Below are positions 28,725 to 37,676 of a stretch of 64,000 nucleotides of DNA, piece by piece. The notes under the pieces were generated by a model. The model worked only from the letters and a program-made list of their open reading frames with translations, searched no databases and was not told the origin of the DNA. The translations under genes were made by a program, and so were the position numbers. The stretch lies in contig JAJDWX010000011.1 in the NCBI GenBank assembly GCA_022825385.1, forward strand, positions 1 to 64,000, given 5' to 3'. Each line of letters starts with the position of its first letter. The first letter of the stretch is position 1. This DNA comes from Rhodothermales bacterium. Lineage in GTDB: Bacteria > Bacteroidota > Rhodothermia > Rhodothermales > VXPQ01.

Positions 28725-31700
28725 TTACTTCAGCAGCGCCATCGTCTTGACGGCCACCTGCTCTTCGGTCCGCAGAACATAGAGATACGTCCCGCTGGCG
28801 AGGTTCGAAGCGTCGAACGGAACGCGGTAGCGCGCCGCCGGGCGGACGCCGTCCACGAGGACCTGCACTTCCTGGCCAAGCAGGTCGTACACCGCCAGCG
28901 TGACGTGCTGCGTCCTGTCCAGCGCAAACGCGATGGTTGTCGTCGGGTTGAAGGGATTCGGATAGTTCTGCTCCAGGGCGAAGGCGGTCGGTATTTCGCC
29001 GTCCGGGGATTCTATCGACGTTACGCGGGCTTCCGTAATCGTAACTTCGACGGACGCCTCTGCGCCCGCCTCGAGACCCGAGATAAGGGTTCCTAAGGCT
29101 ACGGTGAATGTTTCGTCCTGCAGGTCGTCGTCCGCCGTCGTGGAGATCACGCCCGTTGCGTTCGGCTCGTTCGCGTCGATAGCGATGGAGGCCAGCGCGC
29201 CATAGTCCCCTGATTCGGCGTCGCCCGGGGTCAGGATAATGGGAATGTCGATGTCGCTGGAGACCAACCGGGAAAGGCCGACCGTTACGGTGATGTCCTC
29301 GCCCTCCATTACGGGGTTTGGAGAAACGGACAGCGTAACCCGGGATACGTTGTCGCCGCCAACCGTATTGCCGCCGCCTACGGCTGTATTTCCGCCGCCG
29401 TCAGCGATGCTTCCAACCGTATTGCCGCCGCCGTCGTTATCGCCGTCGTTATCGCCGTCGTTGTCGCCGTCGTTGTCGCCGTCGTTATCGCCGTCGTTGT
29501 CGCCGTCGTTGTCGCCGTCGTTATCGCCGTCGTTGTCGCCGTCCTTGTCGCCGTCGTTGTCGCCGTCGTTGTCGCCGTCGTTGTCGCCGTCGTTGTCGCC
29601 GTCGTCGTTGTCCGTGATGGTCAGGGTAAATACCGAGGCGCCGCCCACGTCGTAGCCCGTCCCGCTCGTCAGCGTCAGAATAACCGTCTCGCTCGATTCG
29701 TCCGCGCTGTCGTCCGCAATGGCGACAGGGATGTTCACGGACGCATCGCCGCCGCTGACGCTCGCCGTGCCGCTATTGCTCGTAACCCCGCTGATCGAAT
29801 AGTCCGCATCCCGCGTCGCGGTGCCGGACAAAGTATAATTCAGCGTGATATTCGCAGGCGGCACCGGGTTCAGGTTGACCGTCACGTTCTGCGTTCCTGC
29901 GCTTTCCGCCGCGCTGGCCGAAGCCGAGGCGAAACTCGCCACCGGCGTGGCGGGCGGCGGGGGCGGGGGCGGCGGCGCCGTTCCGTCGTCGTCCGCGATC
30001 GTAATGGTCGTCTGCGGGGTTGCGCCGAGGTCGTAGTCCGCGCCATCCGTAAGGTCCAGAATCAGGGTCTCCGCCCCTTCGTCCAGCGCGTCGTCCGTGA
30101 TGGTAACCGTGATATTGCCGGAGGTCTGGCCCTGGGCGATATTCAGGCTGCCGCTCAGACTGCCGTAGTCGCCGGAGCCGGCCGTGCTCGAACTGTTTAC
30201 TGCGTACGCCACGCTCAGCCCGCCCGACGGCGCGGCCGGCGAGACGTTCACCTGCGCGTTCACCGTACGGCTGCCCGCCGCCTCCCCGCCGGAATAGGCC
30301 GCGGAAGCGAACGTGGCCACCGGCGCCGGGTCGGGCGCCACGTCGATGGTCGCCGTGCCCGCAAGGTCGTCGAACTGCTGAACGTTGCCGTTCCCGTCGT
30401 CATACAGGGGCGTGATCGTGACCGTGAGGGTCATCGCTTCCGCCGCGTCGTGCTGAAAGGTCCAGCTCGTTTGCGTCCAGCCGTCCGCTAAGCCCTGGAC
30501 ATAGTTTTGTTGATCCACCAAGGCGCTGGTGGTCTCGTACTCGACCAGGTAGGAGGTGGCGTGGGGCACGGCGTCCCAGGTCGCCGTCGCCGAAGCGTCG
30601 TCGTCGGCCGTCACCGCCACGTTGCCCACCGCCGCCGTCGGCTGCAACGGCACCACCACGTTGTCCTTGTCGCTACCCTGACCCAGGGGCAGCTCGTCAT
30701 GTTCGCTATCCTGCCCCAGCGGCTCGTCACGTTCCACCACGCCGATCCGCATGACGTCGCTGACGCCACCGTAGCCGCCGTCCGAGGCCGTGTGCACCAG
30801 CGAGAAGCGGTCGTTTTCCTTGTCGGCGTCGCTTGACGAAAAAACGTCGATCCCCTGCGGCACGTGCCAGTTGTCCGTGGTGAAGGTCAGGCTCGTGCGG
30901 CTTAGCCTGACGTTGTTCCAGTTGCCGTCGCCGTCCCCATCGTTGCGCCGCGTAATCGAAACGCTCACGTTGCCATTGGGCGGGGCTGCGAGCCGCACCG
31001 TGTAGCCCCCCCCGCCGCCCTCGGGCATGGTCAGCCCGCCGAACATCGGGGTGCTGGACGTGAGGATCAGGCCCCGGGAATGGTCGTCGTCGGCCACTTC
31101 CACCGTCGCCTGATAGTGGCCCGGATCCACCGTGTAGTTGCTCGTGGGCGCCAGCGTCACCGTGACGGCGCCGTCCGACCCAGCATTGTTGTCAGTCTGC
31201 GGTAAGACCTGGAATATCTTCGCCGCGCCGTCCTGCCAGGGATTGATGGTTATCGTCTTCGTGCCCTCGTTGGTGGACGACACGAAATCCTGACCCTCGC
31301 TCGCGTCCTCCGAGACTTTGAGGGTGACGGTCAGTGGCGCGGGCGAGACCCAGTCCGTGCTTACCGTCAGCGTGAAGCTCGCCGCCGTCCCCTCGACCAC
31401 CGGGGCGTAGCCGGTCCCCGCCTGCCCGGACACGAAGTTGCCGTAGCGGCTGATCTGGAGCTGCGGAATGCTCCCCGCGTCCTGGTCGTCGTCCTGGATG
31501 TGCACGATGGCGGCGGACAAGCCGCGGAGTACGCCAGCGGGCAGCCCGGTCGAAAGGATTTCCACCCGAAAACTTTCCGTACTCTCCTCCCGGTCATCCT
31601 CCACGGTGCGAACCGTTAGCGTGGCGCGGGGGTGGCCCGCCGGTATCGTGACCGTGTAGGGTTCAATGTAATCAATGCTGGTTCCCGTCGCGCTGATCGG

Positions 31701-31994
31701 GATAGTGAAGAATGTCACCGTCGTGGCTGCGGTGCGGGGCGCGGACAGCACCACATCCAACTTCGCCGCATCGCCCTCCCACACAGGGTAGTCTGGCGAC
31801 GAGAAAGAGAGGGTCTGCGCGGCGGCCGGGGCGGCGAGGGCAAGTAGTAACGAGAGGCACAGCAGGCCCGGCCACAGGCTGAAAATAAATCGGGCGGAGG
31901 CCCGACGGAGAAAGACGAAAACCGAGCCCGGGACTTCAGATGCGGAATGCAGGCGGGGGCGCGACAAAAGCGACGGAAACATTGCCGTTCTCAT
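28725..31994 (-). CDS. Secreted multi-domain Calx-beta protein with T9SS C-terminal sorting domain
   Basis: A 1,089-residue exported protein. The order is: basic N-terminus with a hydrophobic signal (about 40-60, LLALAAPAAAQ); several Calx-beta-like repeats with EDDREESTESF- and DDALDEGAETL-type acidic motifs; a fibronectin-like domain near 480-560; a run of eight prolines; another Calx-beta repeat; a DGDN tetrapeptide tract; a further beta domain; and a type A T9SS sorting domain in the last ~80 residues (QNYPNPFNP, YDLLGQEV, GTYLYVL). The last domain is known to direct secretion through T9SS. Adhesion or surface binding of calcium is likely. It is divergent from the TPR-lipid region gene at 32236. 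Confidence 0.9.
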   Translation of the reverse strand: MRTAMFPSLLSRPRLHSASEVPGSVFVFLRRASARFIFSLWPGLLCLSLLLALAAPAAAQTLSFSSPDYPVWEGDAAKLDVVLSAPRTAATTVTFFTIPISATGTSIDYIEPYTVTIPAGHPRATLTVRTVEDDREESTESFRVEILSTGLPAGVLRGLSAAIVHIQDDDQDAGSIPQLQISRYGNFVSGQAGTGYAPVVEGTAASFTLTVSTDWVSPAPLTVTLKVSEDASEGQDFVSSTNEGTKTITINPWQDGAAKIFQVLPQTDNNAGSDGAVTVTLAPTSNYTVDPGHYQATVEVADDDHSRGLILTSSTPMFGGLTMPEGGGGGYTVRLAAPPNGNVSVSITRRNDGDGDGNWNNVRLSRTSLTFTTDNWHVPQGIDVFSSSDADKENDRFSLVHTASDGGYGGVSDVMRIGVVERDEPLGQDSEHDELPLGQGSDKDNVVVPLQPTAAVGNVAVTADDDASATATWDAVPHATSYLVEYETTSALVDQQNYVQGLADGWTQTSWTFQHDAAEAMTLTVTITPLYDDGNGNVQQFDDLAGTATIDVAPDPAPVATFASAAYSGGEAAGSRTVNAQVNVSPAAPSGGLSVAYAVNSSSTAGSGDYGSLSGSLNIAQGQTSGNITVTITDDALDEGAETLILDLTDGADYDLGATPQTTITIADDDGTAPPPPPPPPATPVASFASASASAAESAGTQNVTVNLNPVPPANITLNYTLSGTATRDADYSISGVTSNSGTASVSGGDASVNIPVAIADDSADESSETVILTLTSGTGYDVGGASVFTLTITDNDDGDNDGDNDGDNDGDNDGDKDGDNDGDNDGDNDGDNDGDNDGDNDGDNDGDNDGDNDGGGNTVGSIADGGGNTAVGGGNTVGGDNVSRVTLSVSPNPVMEGEDITVTVGLSRLVSSDIDIPIILTPGDAESGDYGALASIAIDANEPNATGVISTTADDDLQDETFTVALGTLISGLEAGAEASVEVTITEARVTSIESPDGEIPTAFALEQNYPNPFNPTTTIAFALDRTQHVTLAVYDLLGQEVQVLVDGVRPAARYRVPFDASNLASGTYLYVLRTEEQVAVKTMALLK
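29431..29606 (-). repeat. 12-base tandem repeat encoding the DGDN tract
   Basis: About 13 tandem 12-base units encode the tetrapeptide DGDN, one of them DGDK. Silent differences (GTT/GTT, ATC/GTC) are scattered among units. The period is a multiple of three, so slippage would change tract length without breaking the frame. It is coding, not a CRISPR array. Confidence 0.9.
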
Positions 31995-32235
31995 GAGTTC
32001 GATGCCGTTCAGGGAGGTAAACAGGATGTGTCGTTATATACTCGCGCAGGCATAGCTTGCGCACGTCAAACAAAAAGATAAGAAAAAAAAAGTGCAAGAA
32101 TATGAAAAAAAGAAAGAGACCGTAAATCCGCTTTTTTTCGCCGCATGGGGAACACCGGGTCCGGGTTACAGGTATTTCCTTGTTGATTCGCTGTTTTTCC
32201 GTCCTGCTTAAACCATACGTAATACATAACGCGCC
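31995..32235. promoter_or_regulatory. Divergent intergenic region between the T9SS protein and TPR genes
   Basis: This region is A-rich on the plus strand (32070-32125). A near-perfect 8-bp hairpin (GCGCAGGC/GCTTGCGC) lies at about 32044-32062. On the minus strand a TTTGACG and a TATATA flank it, but their spacing (about 23) is too long for a standard promoter. On the plus strand TAATACATAAC at 32220-32230 lies 5 bases before the TPR gene ATG. Confidence 0.35.
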
Positions 32236-33066
32236 ATGACGATGGGTACCTTCAAGCCGCTTGCAGTCCTCGCGCTGCTTTTCTGTTTCCTGACGTCTCC
32301 GGCCCAGGCTCAGGAGTACAAAGAGGCCTTCAACGCCGCCATTGAAGCGGCCCAGGCCAAGGATTATCCCGCCGCCCGGGACGCGTTCGCGCGCGCCGCC
32401 GATCTGGCGCGACAGGAAGGCGATATGGAAATCGCCAACAAATCCGCCAGCAACGCGGCCAAGATCGACTACAATCTGGGCAACGCGCTCGTCAAGCAGG
32501 AGAATTTCGAGGGCGCCCTCGAACGATTCAACGGCGGCATTGCGATTTATCCGAGTTACGCAAAAAACTACCTGGGCAAAGTGGTGGCCCTCAAAAAACT
32601 GGATCGGACCGACGAAGCCATCCAGGCCTACGAGGACCTGATCGCCTTTGGAGAAGAGCACGGGGATAGCCAGGCGTTGCGCGCAGGCGAAGACGGCATT
32701 AGGAGCCACTTTAACGCCCTTGCTTCTTCCGCCCTCGGGCGCCGCTCCGAGCCCTCCGCCTCCGACGCCCGCGAAGCGATCGCCACGCTTGAAGAACTTC
32801 AGCAGCGGGTGGACCCGGATGCAAACACCTACTATTACCTTGCCGTAGCGCACAATACGCTGGGCGACTACGAACAAGCCGTAGCGCATGCCGACCAGGC
32901 GCTCGGCATGCATCGGGGCAGCCGGACGGACGCAGCGAAAATCCACTTCGTCCGGGGGGAAGCGCTCATGTACGACGGGAATATCGCCGCCGCCAAGGAA
33001 TCGTTCCAGAATGCCGCCTACGGTCAATACAAGGCCCCGGCCGAGCATTACATCGAAACCCTTTGA
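32236..33066 (+). CDS. Exported TPR-repeat protein
   Basis: A 276-residue protein with a cleavable signal peptide (LALLFCFLTSPAQAQ, about 11-25) followed by tetratricopeptide-like helices: about 30-60, 75-110 (LGNALVKQENFEGALERFN), 190-225 (YYLAVAHNTLGDYEQAVAHADQA) and 235-265. No lipobox and no enzyme domain. Periplasmic protein-protein scaffold is the likely role; the partner is not identified. The ATG at 32236 sits close to a candidate promoter element. A strong terminator follows at 33150-33187, so the gene is probably monocistronic. Confidence 0.8.
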   Translation: MTMGTFKPLAVLALLFCFLTSPAQAQEYKEAFNAAIEAAQAKDYPAARDAFARAADLARQEGDMEIANKSASNAAKIDYNLGNALVKQENFEGALERFNGGIAIYPSYAKNYLGKVVALKKLDRTDEAIQAYEDLIAFGEEHGDSQALRAGEDGIRSHFNALASSALGRRSEPSASDAREAIATLEELQQRVDPDANTYYYLAVAHNTLGDYEQAVAHADQALGMHRGSRTDAAKIHFVRGEALMYDGNIAAAKESFQNAAYGQYKAPAEHYIETL

Positions 33067-33149
33067 GGCCGCCGCGCGCCGTATGCGATCCGCGCCCCGC
33101 GCGCGGACGTAACGGATAGCGCGCATGCGCCGCCTGGCGCCCTCGACAG

Positions 33150-33187
33150 AAAGCCCTGTACCCGGTCGAGTACAGGGCTTTTTCTTT
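33150..33187 (+). terminator. Rho-independent terminator after the TPR gene
   Basis: AAAGCCCTGTAC (33150-33161) and GTACAGGGCTTT (33170-33181) are perfect 12-base arms around an 8-base loop, followed by TTCTTT. This is a textbook intrinsic terminator, about 85 bases after the stop. Confidence 0.9.
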
Positions 33188-33228
33188 GGAAGCAAACGAC
33201 CGCCTCGCACCCGCACGAAAGCAAAGCC

Positions 33229-34080
33229 ATGACCCATCCAGCAGGCCAGACGATCCAAGCCCGGGGATCCTATACGTGTATCGACGATACGGTTTCCGCG
33301 GGGGAGCAGGTGGCTGTCGGGAACCATGTCGTGGTGGAATCCGGCGTCCATATCGGCGCGCGTACGCGCATAGGGCATCATACCGTGATCGCCCGCAACG
33401 CGCGCATCGGCGCGGAATGCCAAATCGGAGCAGGCGTGGTCCTGCACGAAGGCGTGGAAATAGGCGACGGCGTCCGCATCGACGACGGCGCGGTGATCGG
33501 CAAACAGCCCTTCTCCGCATCGAACAGCGCCCTGCCCCGAAAAAGCGCGTATCCCCCCGCCCGGATCGGGTCCGGATGCTTGCTTGGAACAGGCGTAATC
33601 GTGTATGCGGGATGCGTCCTCGGCAACCATGTGCTGGCGGCGGACCTGGCGACCCTGCGCGAAGAAGCGACCATCGGAGACCATACCATCGCAGGACGCG
33701 GCGTCGCAATCGAAAACGCATGCGTCATTGGGCGGTACTGCAAAATCGAAACGAACGCCTACGTCGCCGCGTACTCCGTGATCGAGGATCGCGCCTTCGT
33801 AGCTCCCGGCGTACTCACAAGCAACGACAATTTCCTGGGCCGTACGAAAGAACGTTTCCGGCATTTCAAGGGGGCCGTCGTGCGGCGGGGCGCGCGCCTC
33901 GGCGTCGGGGCGGTTATTCTGCCCGGCATGGAAATCGAGCCGGACGCCGTCGTGGCCGCAGGCGCGGTGCTGACCAAAAAGGCCTCGGCGCGCACCATCC
34001 ACGCAGGGCTTCCCGCGCGCGCGCATCGCGCCGTTCCGGAAGAACAGTTGCTCGAAAACCAGGGATGGGACAACCTGTAA
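33229..34080 (+). CDS. wbpD: WbpD-like hexapeptide-repeat N-acetyltransferase, extended form
   Basis: A left-handed beta-helix acyltransferase of 283 residues. Hexapeptide repeats start at about residue 20 and run to the end of the helix. The C-terminal part has the WbpD/WlbB pattern: EDRAFVAPGVLTSNDNF, then KGAVVRRGARLGVGAVILPG and AVVAAGAVLTK, ending in HAGLPAR. In Pseudomonas WbpD acetylates the 3-amino group of the UDP-GlcNAc3NA intermediate with acetyl-CoA. The wbpE-like aminotransferase follows after 78 bases. WbpD is about 190 residues; the extra ~90 here are further hexapeptide turns at the N-terminus. The ATG at 33229 follows a terminator at 33187. Confidence 0.75.
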   Translation: MTHPAGQTIQARGSYTCIDDTVSAGEQVAVGNHVVVESGVHIGARTRIGHHTVIARNARIGAECQIGAGVVLHEGVEIGDGVRIDDGAVIGKQPFSASNSALPRKSAYPPARIGSGCLLGTGVIVYAGCVLGNHVLAADLATLREEATIGDHTIAGRGVAIENACVIGRYCKIETNAYVAAYSVIEDRAFVAPGVLTSNDNFLGRTKERFRHFKGAVVRRGARLGVGAVILPGMEIEPDAVVAAGAVLTKKASARTIHAGLPARAHRAVPEEQLLENQGWDNL

Positions 34081-34158
34081 AAAGCGCGGCGCCTGCCCGT
34101 ACGCTGCGTTGAAGGCGCCGGAAAACGAACCATACCAGGCGGACCTCGCCCCGTTGCC

Positions 34159-35304
34159 ATGAACGTCAAGATGGCGGACCTGCGCGGTCAATACGAAGAG
34201 ATCGCGCCCGAGATCGACGAGGCCATCCGGTCGGTCCTCAGCCATGCGGCCTTCATCCGGGGCCGCGAAGTCGAGGAATTCGAATCCGCGCTGGCCGACT
34301 ACCTGAACGTACCGCATGTCCTTGGGGTCGCCAACGGAACCGACGCGCTGCAAATCGCCATGATGGCGCTCGGCGTCGGGCCCGGCGACGAAATTATTAC
34401 CTCCGCCTTTACGTTCATCGCCACAGCCGAGGCGGCGGCCCTGCTGGGGGCCACGCCCGTCTTTGCGGACATCGACCCCCGAACCTTCAACATCGATCCC
34501 GCCTGCATCGAGGCCCTGATCACGCCCCGCACCCGGGCGATCATTCCGGTGCACCTCTTTGGACAGCCTGCGGATATGGCGCCCATTATGGAACTGGCCC
34601 AGCGGCGCGGATTGCCCGTCATCGAAGACAATGCGCAGGCTATCGGCGCCAAGTACCAGGGAGCCCCGACCGGAAGCATAGGGCACGTCGGGTGCCTTTC
34701 CTTTTTTCCCACCAAAAACCTCGGGTGCTACGGGGACGGCGGCGCCCTCTCGACCCGCGACGCCGCCTTGAACAAAAAGGTCCGCATGGTGTCGAATCAT
34801 GGCGGGGAGCGAAAATATTACAACGAAATCGTGGGCGTAAACAGTCGGCTCGACACCATCCAGGCCGCCATTCTGCAAGTCAAACTCCGCCGGCTCGACG
34901 AAAACCACGCCCGTCGCAGGCGCGCTGCCGAACGATACGACGCGCTGTTCGCAGACCATCCCTGCATCGCCATCCCGCATCGCGCCCCCGACCGGACGCA
35001 TGTATACCACCAGTACGCGCTGCGCATCTCCGAGGACCTGCCCGGCAAGCGGGACGGATTGGCCGCCTACCTCAAAACGCGCCGGATTCCGCACGCGATA
35101 TACTATCCCGCGCCCCTGCATCGGCTGCCTGTTTTTGCAGGAAGCGGCTGCCGGCGCGGCCCCCTCGACGAAACCGAGAAAGCATCCCGCGAAGCGTTGT
35201 CCCTCCCCATGCACCCCTTGCTTACGGAACGCGAACAGGAGTTTCTTGCAAGCGAAATCCTGGGCTACTGCGACCGCGTCCTGCGCGACGGGGATACGGG
35301 CTGA
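34159..35304 (+). CDS. wbpE: WbpE-like DegT/DnrJ/EryC1 sugar aminotransferase
   Basis: A PLP-dependent aminotransferase of 381 residues. It matches UDP-2-acetamido-2-deoxy-3-keto-glucuronate 3-aminotransferase (WbpE), which uses glutamate as amino donor. Evidence includes DGANGTDALQIAMMALGVGPGDEI-type core (here ANGTDALQIAMMALGVGPGD), TSFTFIATAEAAALLGATPV-like stretch, the PLP lysine Lys186 in FFPTKNLGCYGDGG, and the VNSRLDTIQAAIL segment. Porphyromonas PorR belongs to the same family. Start ATG at 34159; a second ATG at 34171 is possible. It forms an operon with wbpD. The repeat copy D overlaps its 3' flank. Confidence 0.93.
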   Translation: MNVKMADLRGQYEEIAPEIDEAIRSVLSHAAFIRGREVEEFESALADYLNVPHVLGVANGTDALQIAMMALGVGPGDEIITSAFTFIATAEAAALLGATPVFADIDPRTFNIDPACIEALITPRTRAIIPVHLFGQPADMAPIMELAQRRGLPVIEDNAQAIGAKYQGAPTGSIGHVGCLSFFPTKNLGCYGDGGALSTRDAALNKKVRMVSNHGGERKYYNEIVGVNSRLDTIQAAILQVKLRRLDENHARRRRAAERYDALFADHPCIAIPHRAPDRTHVYHQYALRISEDLPGKRDGLAAYLKTRRIPHAIYYPAPLHRLPVFAGSGCRRGPLDETEKASREALSLPMHPLLTEREQEFLASEILGYCDRVLRDGDTG

Positions 35305-35306
35305 GC

Positions 35307-35335
35307 AAGGATGCGCTGATTGCGTCCGCGAAGCT
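35307..35335 (-). repeat. Dispersed repeat, degenerate copy D
   Basis: On the minus strand this 29-base segment matches the last part of copy A: AGCTTCGCGGA, AATCAG and ATCCTT are conserved, with a CGC in place of TTT. It begins at the stop codon of the gene at 35334-37535. It is short, so chance resemblance is not excluded. Confidence 0.45.
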
Positions 35336-37535
35336 ACCGAAGCGCCATCACGCGCCAGGCCCGGAATTTTTCGTCGTATTTCAAGCGAATAACGTACAGG
35401 CCGGGCGCAACGCCTTGCCCCGTGGCCGCGCACCCGTCCCATTCGAACGTGGACTGCTCCAGGCGCGTACGGAATACCCGCCGCCCCAGCATATCGAAAA
35501 CCTCTGCTTCCGTGCCGGGAGACAGCGCAGGAATCCGCACGATATCGCTACAGGCGTAAAACGGATTGGGATACGGCGGCGACGGATCCGCATTCGGATC
35601 GGGCGTTTCGGGGGGCATAACGGCGGGTGGGCGCTCCCGAACCGGAATCCGGTTGCGATCCCGGTCGATCAGGGTGGCGTACCGGGGCGAATCCACCGGA
35701 CCCGACAACGTAATCTCCAGCGCGCCGGGCGCCAGCGCCTCCCCGTCCGCAACATACCCCACAATACGGACCTCGCGCCGCGCCGCGTCGTAGCCGCTCC
35801 CCAGCGTCACCCGGGGATCCTCCGAGGCAGCCGCCGAGACGCCCGGCGACAAGGCCGGCGCAATAATCTGAAAACCCCGAATCGCGTCGTCGTACTCCAG
35901 CCGCAACGCATACCGGGCTTCCCCCCGCTCGATCCGCTGCACATGCGCCACGGCGCCTCCCGCCTTCCCCGCAGACGCGGTTTCGGGCGGCAACAGGACG
36001 CCATCCGGCCACTGCCCCCGCATAACGGCTTGCGACAGGACGGTCAGGTCCCGTACGTCCAGCGTATCGTCTCCGGCAGGAAACGGAAAGAGGTCCGCGG
36101 CGGTCGTCTGCGCCGGCGTGGCCAGGCGCCGCGCCAGCACAAAGTCGATGGCATGCACAATATCCATGACATCTACGGCGCCATCACCCTCGGCGTCGCC
36201 GCGCCCGCCGCGCCCCTTTCCGGTTATCCATACTATCCTTGGGGAATGATCCCCGTTATGCTCGAAGTACACCCGCGCTTCCTGTTGCCCGAAAACCGTC
36301 GGCGACGGCGTAAACATCACATACACTTCCATGCTGTCGCCGGGCGCCACCCTGCCCGAACGCGGATTTACGGTAAAAAGCGGATGCGCGCTCGCAATGT
36401 CCGTCACATGCAGGTCGGCCTGGTCGGCGGCATTTCTCACAGGCACCCGTACGCTGTCCGCCTCGCCTACATGCACGTTGCCCACATCGAAAATCGACGC
36501 GGGGACGCTGAATTCGGGCAGCGGCGGCCGAACCCTAAGCGCATATTCCGCAAGGCCGACGCCAAGACCCGCGTCCGCCCCGTCCGATACCGCCTGCGAC
36601 CCCACTACGTTCGACAAGACCAGCGTGTCGTTTCGGGCAACCGGCACCGGATCGGCGCGAAATTGCAGCGTAACGAACGGATCGTATTGCCCCGAAGGCA
36701 AGGAGGCCGCGCCCTGGCCCAGCAATACCGCTTTCAGGGCGCCTTCCGACGCCTCGTATTGCAGCGTCCAGGACCCTTCCTCGGACACCGCGTCTCCCCG
36801 CGCGATACGCTGAAGACGCACCGCGCCCATTTCCCATCCTACTTCGAACTGAACGCCCGTTACGCCGGGAAGCGCCGTCAGGTTAAGGACAAGAGGCACA
36901 TCGATTTCTTCGCCTCCGGATACGAGGCTTCCCCTTGCTTCGCTGAATTGCATGGCGCCGCGGACAACGCCCGCCGTAGCGTAGGAAGTCACCCGAATAT
37001 CGTCGATGCGCAGATTCCCCGACGCGCTTGCCCCAAGCCCCTCGAAACGCAGTTGTACGACAGGCCGGTCAAGCAGCGCGGACGGCAACGGAACCGTGAC
37101 GTCCTGGTACCGGGACGTGGCTTCGGGCGCCGCCGCTCCCGCCCCCAACACCACGACGGAGAACGTAGCCCCGCCGTCGGCGGACGCCGTAACGCGCAAA
37201 TTGGCGCGATCATAGGCGCCGGTCCGGCGCACGGAATACTTGAGCAGGGCAAACCCGGCGCCGGTCAGGCTGAAGCGGGGCGTCGCGGCGTTTGCGACGC
37301 GGGCGGCGGCATGCTCCAGATTATTCCCTCCGGAACCGGAAGAAGGCGTGGTCGCGCCGATAGCCCATCCCGGCTCCAGCGTCCACCCGTCCGGCGGCGA
37401 TTCGGTAAAATCTTCTTCGAAAACGACCGTCTGCGCATAGCCGACGGCTACGGGCAGCAGCAACCAGAGCAAGGCGAACGATGCAAGCGGAGCGGACATG
37501 GCGAGTAGTCCAGTATAAGGGGTGGAACGAAGCAT
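35334..37535 (-). CDS. Secreted cohesin-like/dockerin-like protein with T9SS sorting domain
   Basis: A 733-residue exported protein. After a signal peptide (LLWLLLPVAVGYAQ) come: a jelly-roll beta domain at about 40-190 (FEEDFTESPPDGW start); a cohesin-like domain, about 205-340 (EEIDVPLVLNLTALPGVTG; a family of protein-protein modules); an ASH/HYDIN-type beta domain at about 355-440 (IFDVGNVHVGEADSVRVPV); a dockerin-like segment at about 445-505 (GDAEGDGAVDVMDIVHAID); another beta domain; and a T9SS type A-like sorting domain in the last ~65 residues (YPNPFYACSD, VFDMLGRRVFR, APGLYVIRL). The ATG at 37535 is preferred, with 37499 as alternative. Carrying both partner-type modules in one chain is notable. 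Confidence 0.88.
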   Translation of the reverse strand: MLRSTPYTGLLAMSAPLASFALLWLLLPVAVGYAQTVVFEEDFTESPPDGWTLEPGWAIGATTPSSGSGGNNLEHAAARVANAATPRFSLTGAGFALLKYSVRRTGAYDRANLRVTASADGGATFSVVVLGAGAAAPEATSRYQDVTVPLPSALLDRPVVQLRFEGLGASASGNLRIDDIRVTSYATAGVVRGAMQFSEARGSLVSGGEEIDVPLVLNLTALPGVTGVQFEVGWEMGAVRLQRIARGDAVSEEGSWTLQYEASEGALKAVLLGQGAASLPSGQYDPFVTLQFRADPVPVARNDTLVLSNVVGSQAVSDGADAGLGVGLAEYALRVRPPLPEFSVPASIFDVGNVHVGEADSVRVPVRNAADQADLHVTDIASAHPLFTVNPRSGRVAPGDSMEVYVMFTPSPTVFGQQEARVYFEHNGDHSPRIVWITGKGRGGRGDAEGDGAVDVMDIVHAIDFVLARRLATPAQTTAADLFPFPAGDDTLDVRDLTVLSQAVMRGQWPDGVLLPPETASAGKAGGAVAHVQRIERGEARYALRLEYDDAIRGFQIIAPALSPGVSAAASEDPRVTLGSGYDAARREVRIVGYVADGEALAPGALEITLSGPVDSPRYATLIDRDRNRIPVRERPPAVMPPETPDPNADPSPPYPNPFYACSDIVRIPALSPGTEAEVFDMLGRRVFRTRLEQSTFEWDGCAATGQGVAPGLYVIRLKYDEKFRAWRVMALR

Positions 37536-37676
37536 CCGGGACGGCCCGCGCGGAACAAGCCGTTCAATTGCCCCCATAGACACGCAAACGCCGCAGATAT
37601 AACCCCCTCCGCAAAATTTATTTTTGGCGCGCCGGGATCGCGCCCGCAAGAGGACAAGACACAGGCGCAAAAAAGA

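Noticed and set aside
29431-29606. Regular short repeats that could be mistaken for a CRISPR array
   Set aside because: The unit is 12 bases with no unique spacers, and it is in frame with the DGDN codons of a real gene.
32044-32062. TTTGACG and TATATA as a promoter for the Calx-beta gene
   Set aside because: The spacing of about 23 bases is too long for a sigma70 promoter, so no promoter was called.
31936-35442. A 1,168-codon minus-strand frame spanning the wbpD and wbpE region
   Set aside because: It is antisense to TPR, wbpD and wbpE genes with strong signatures and a terminator; no domain is visible.
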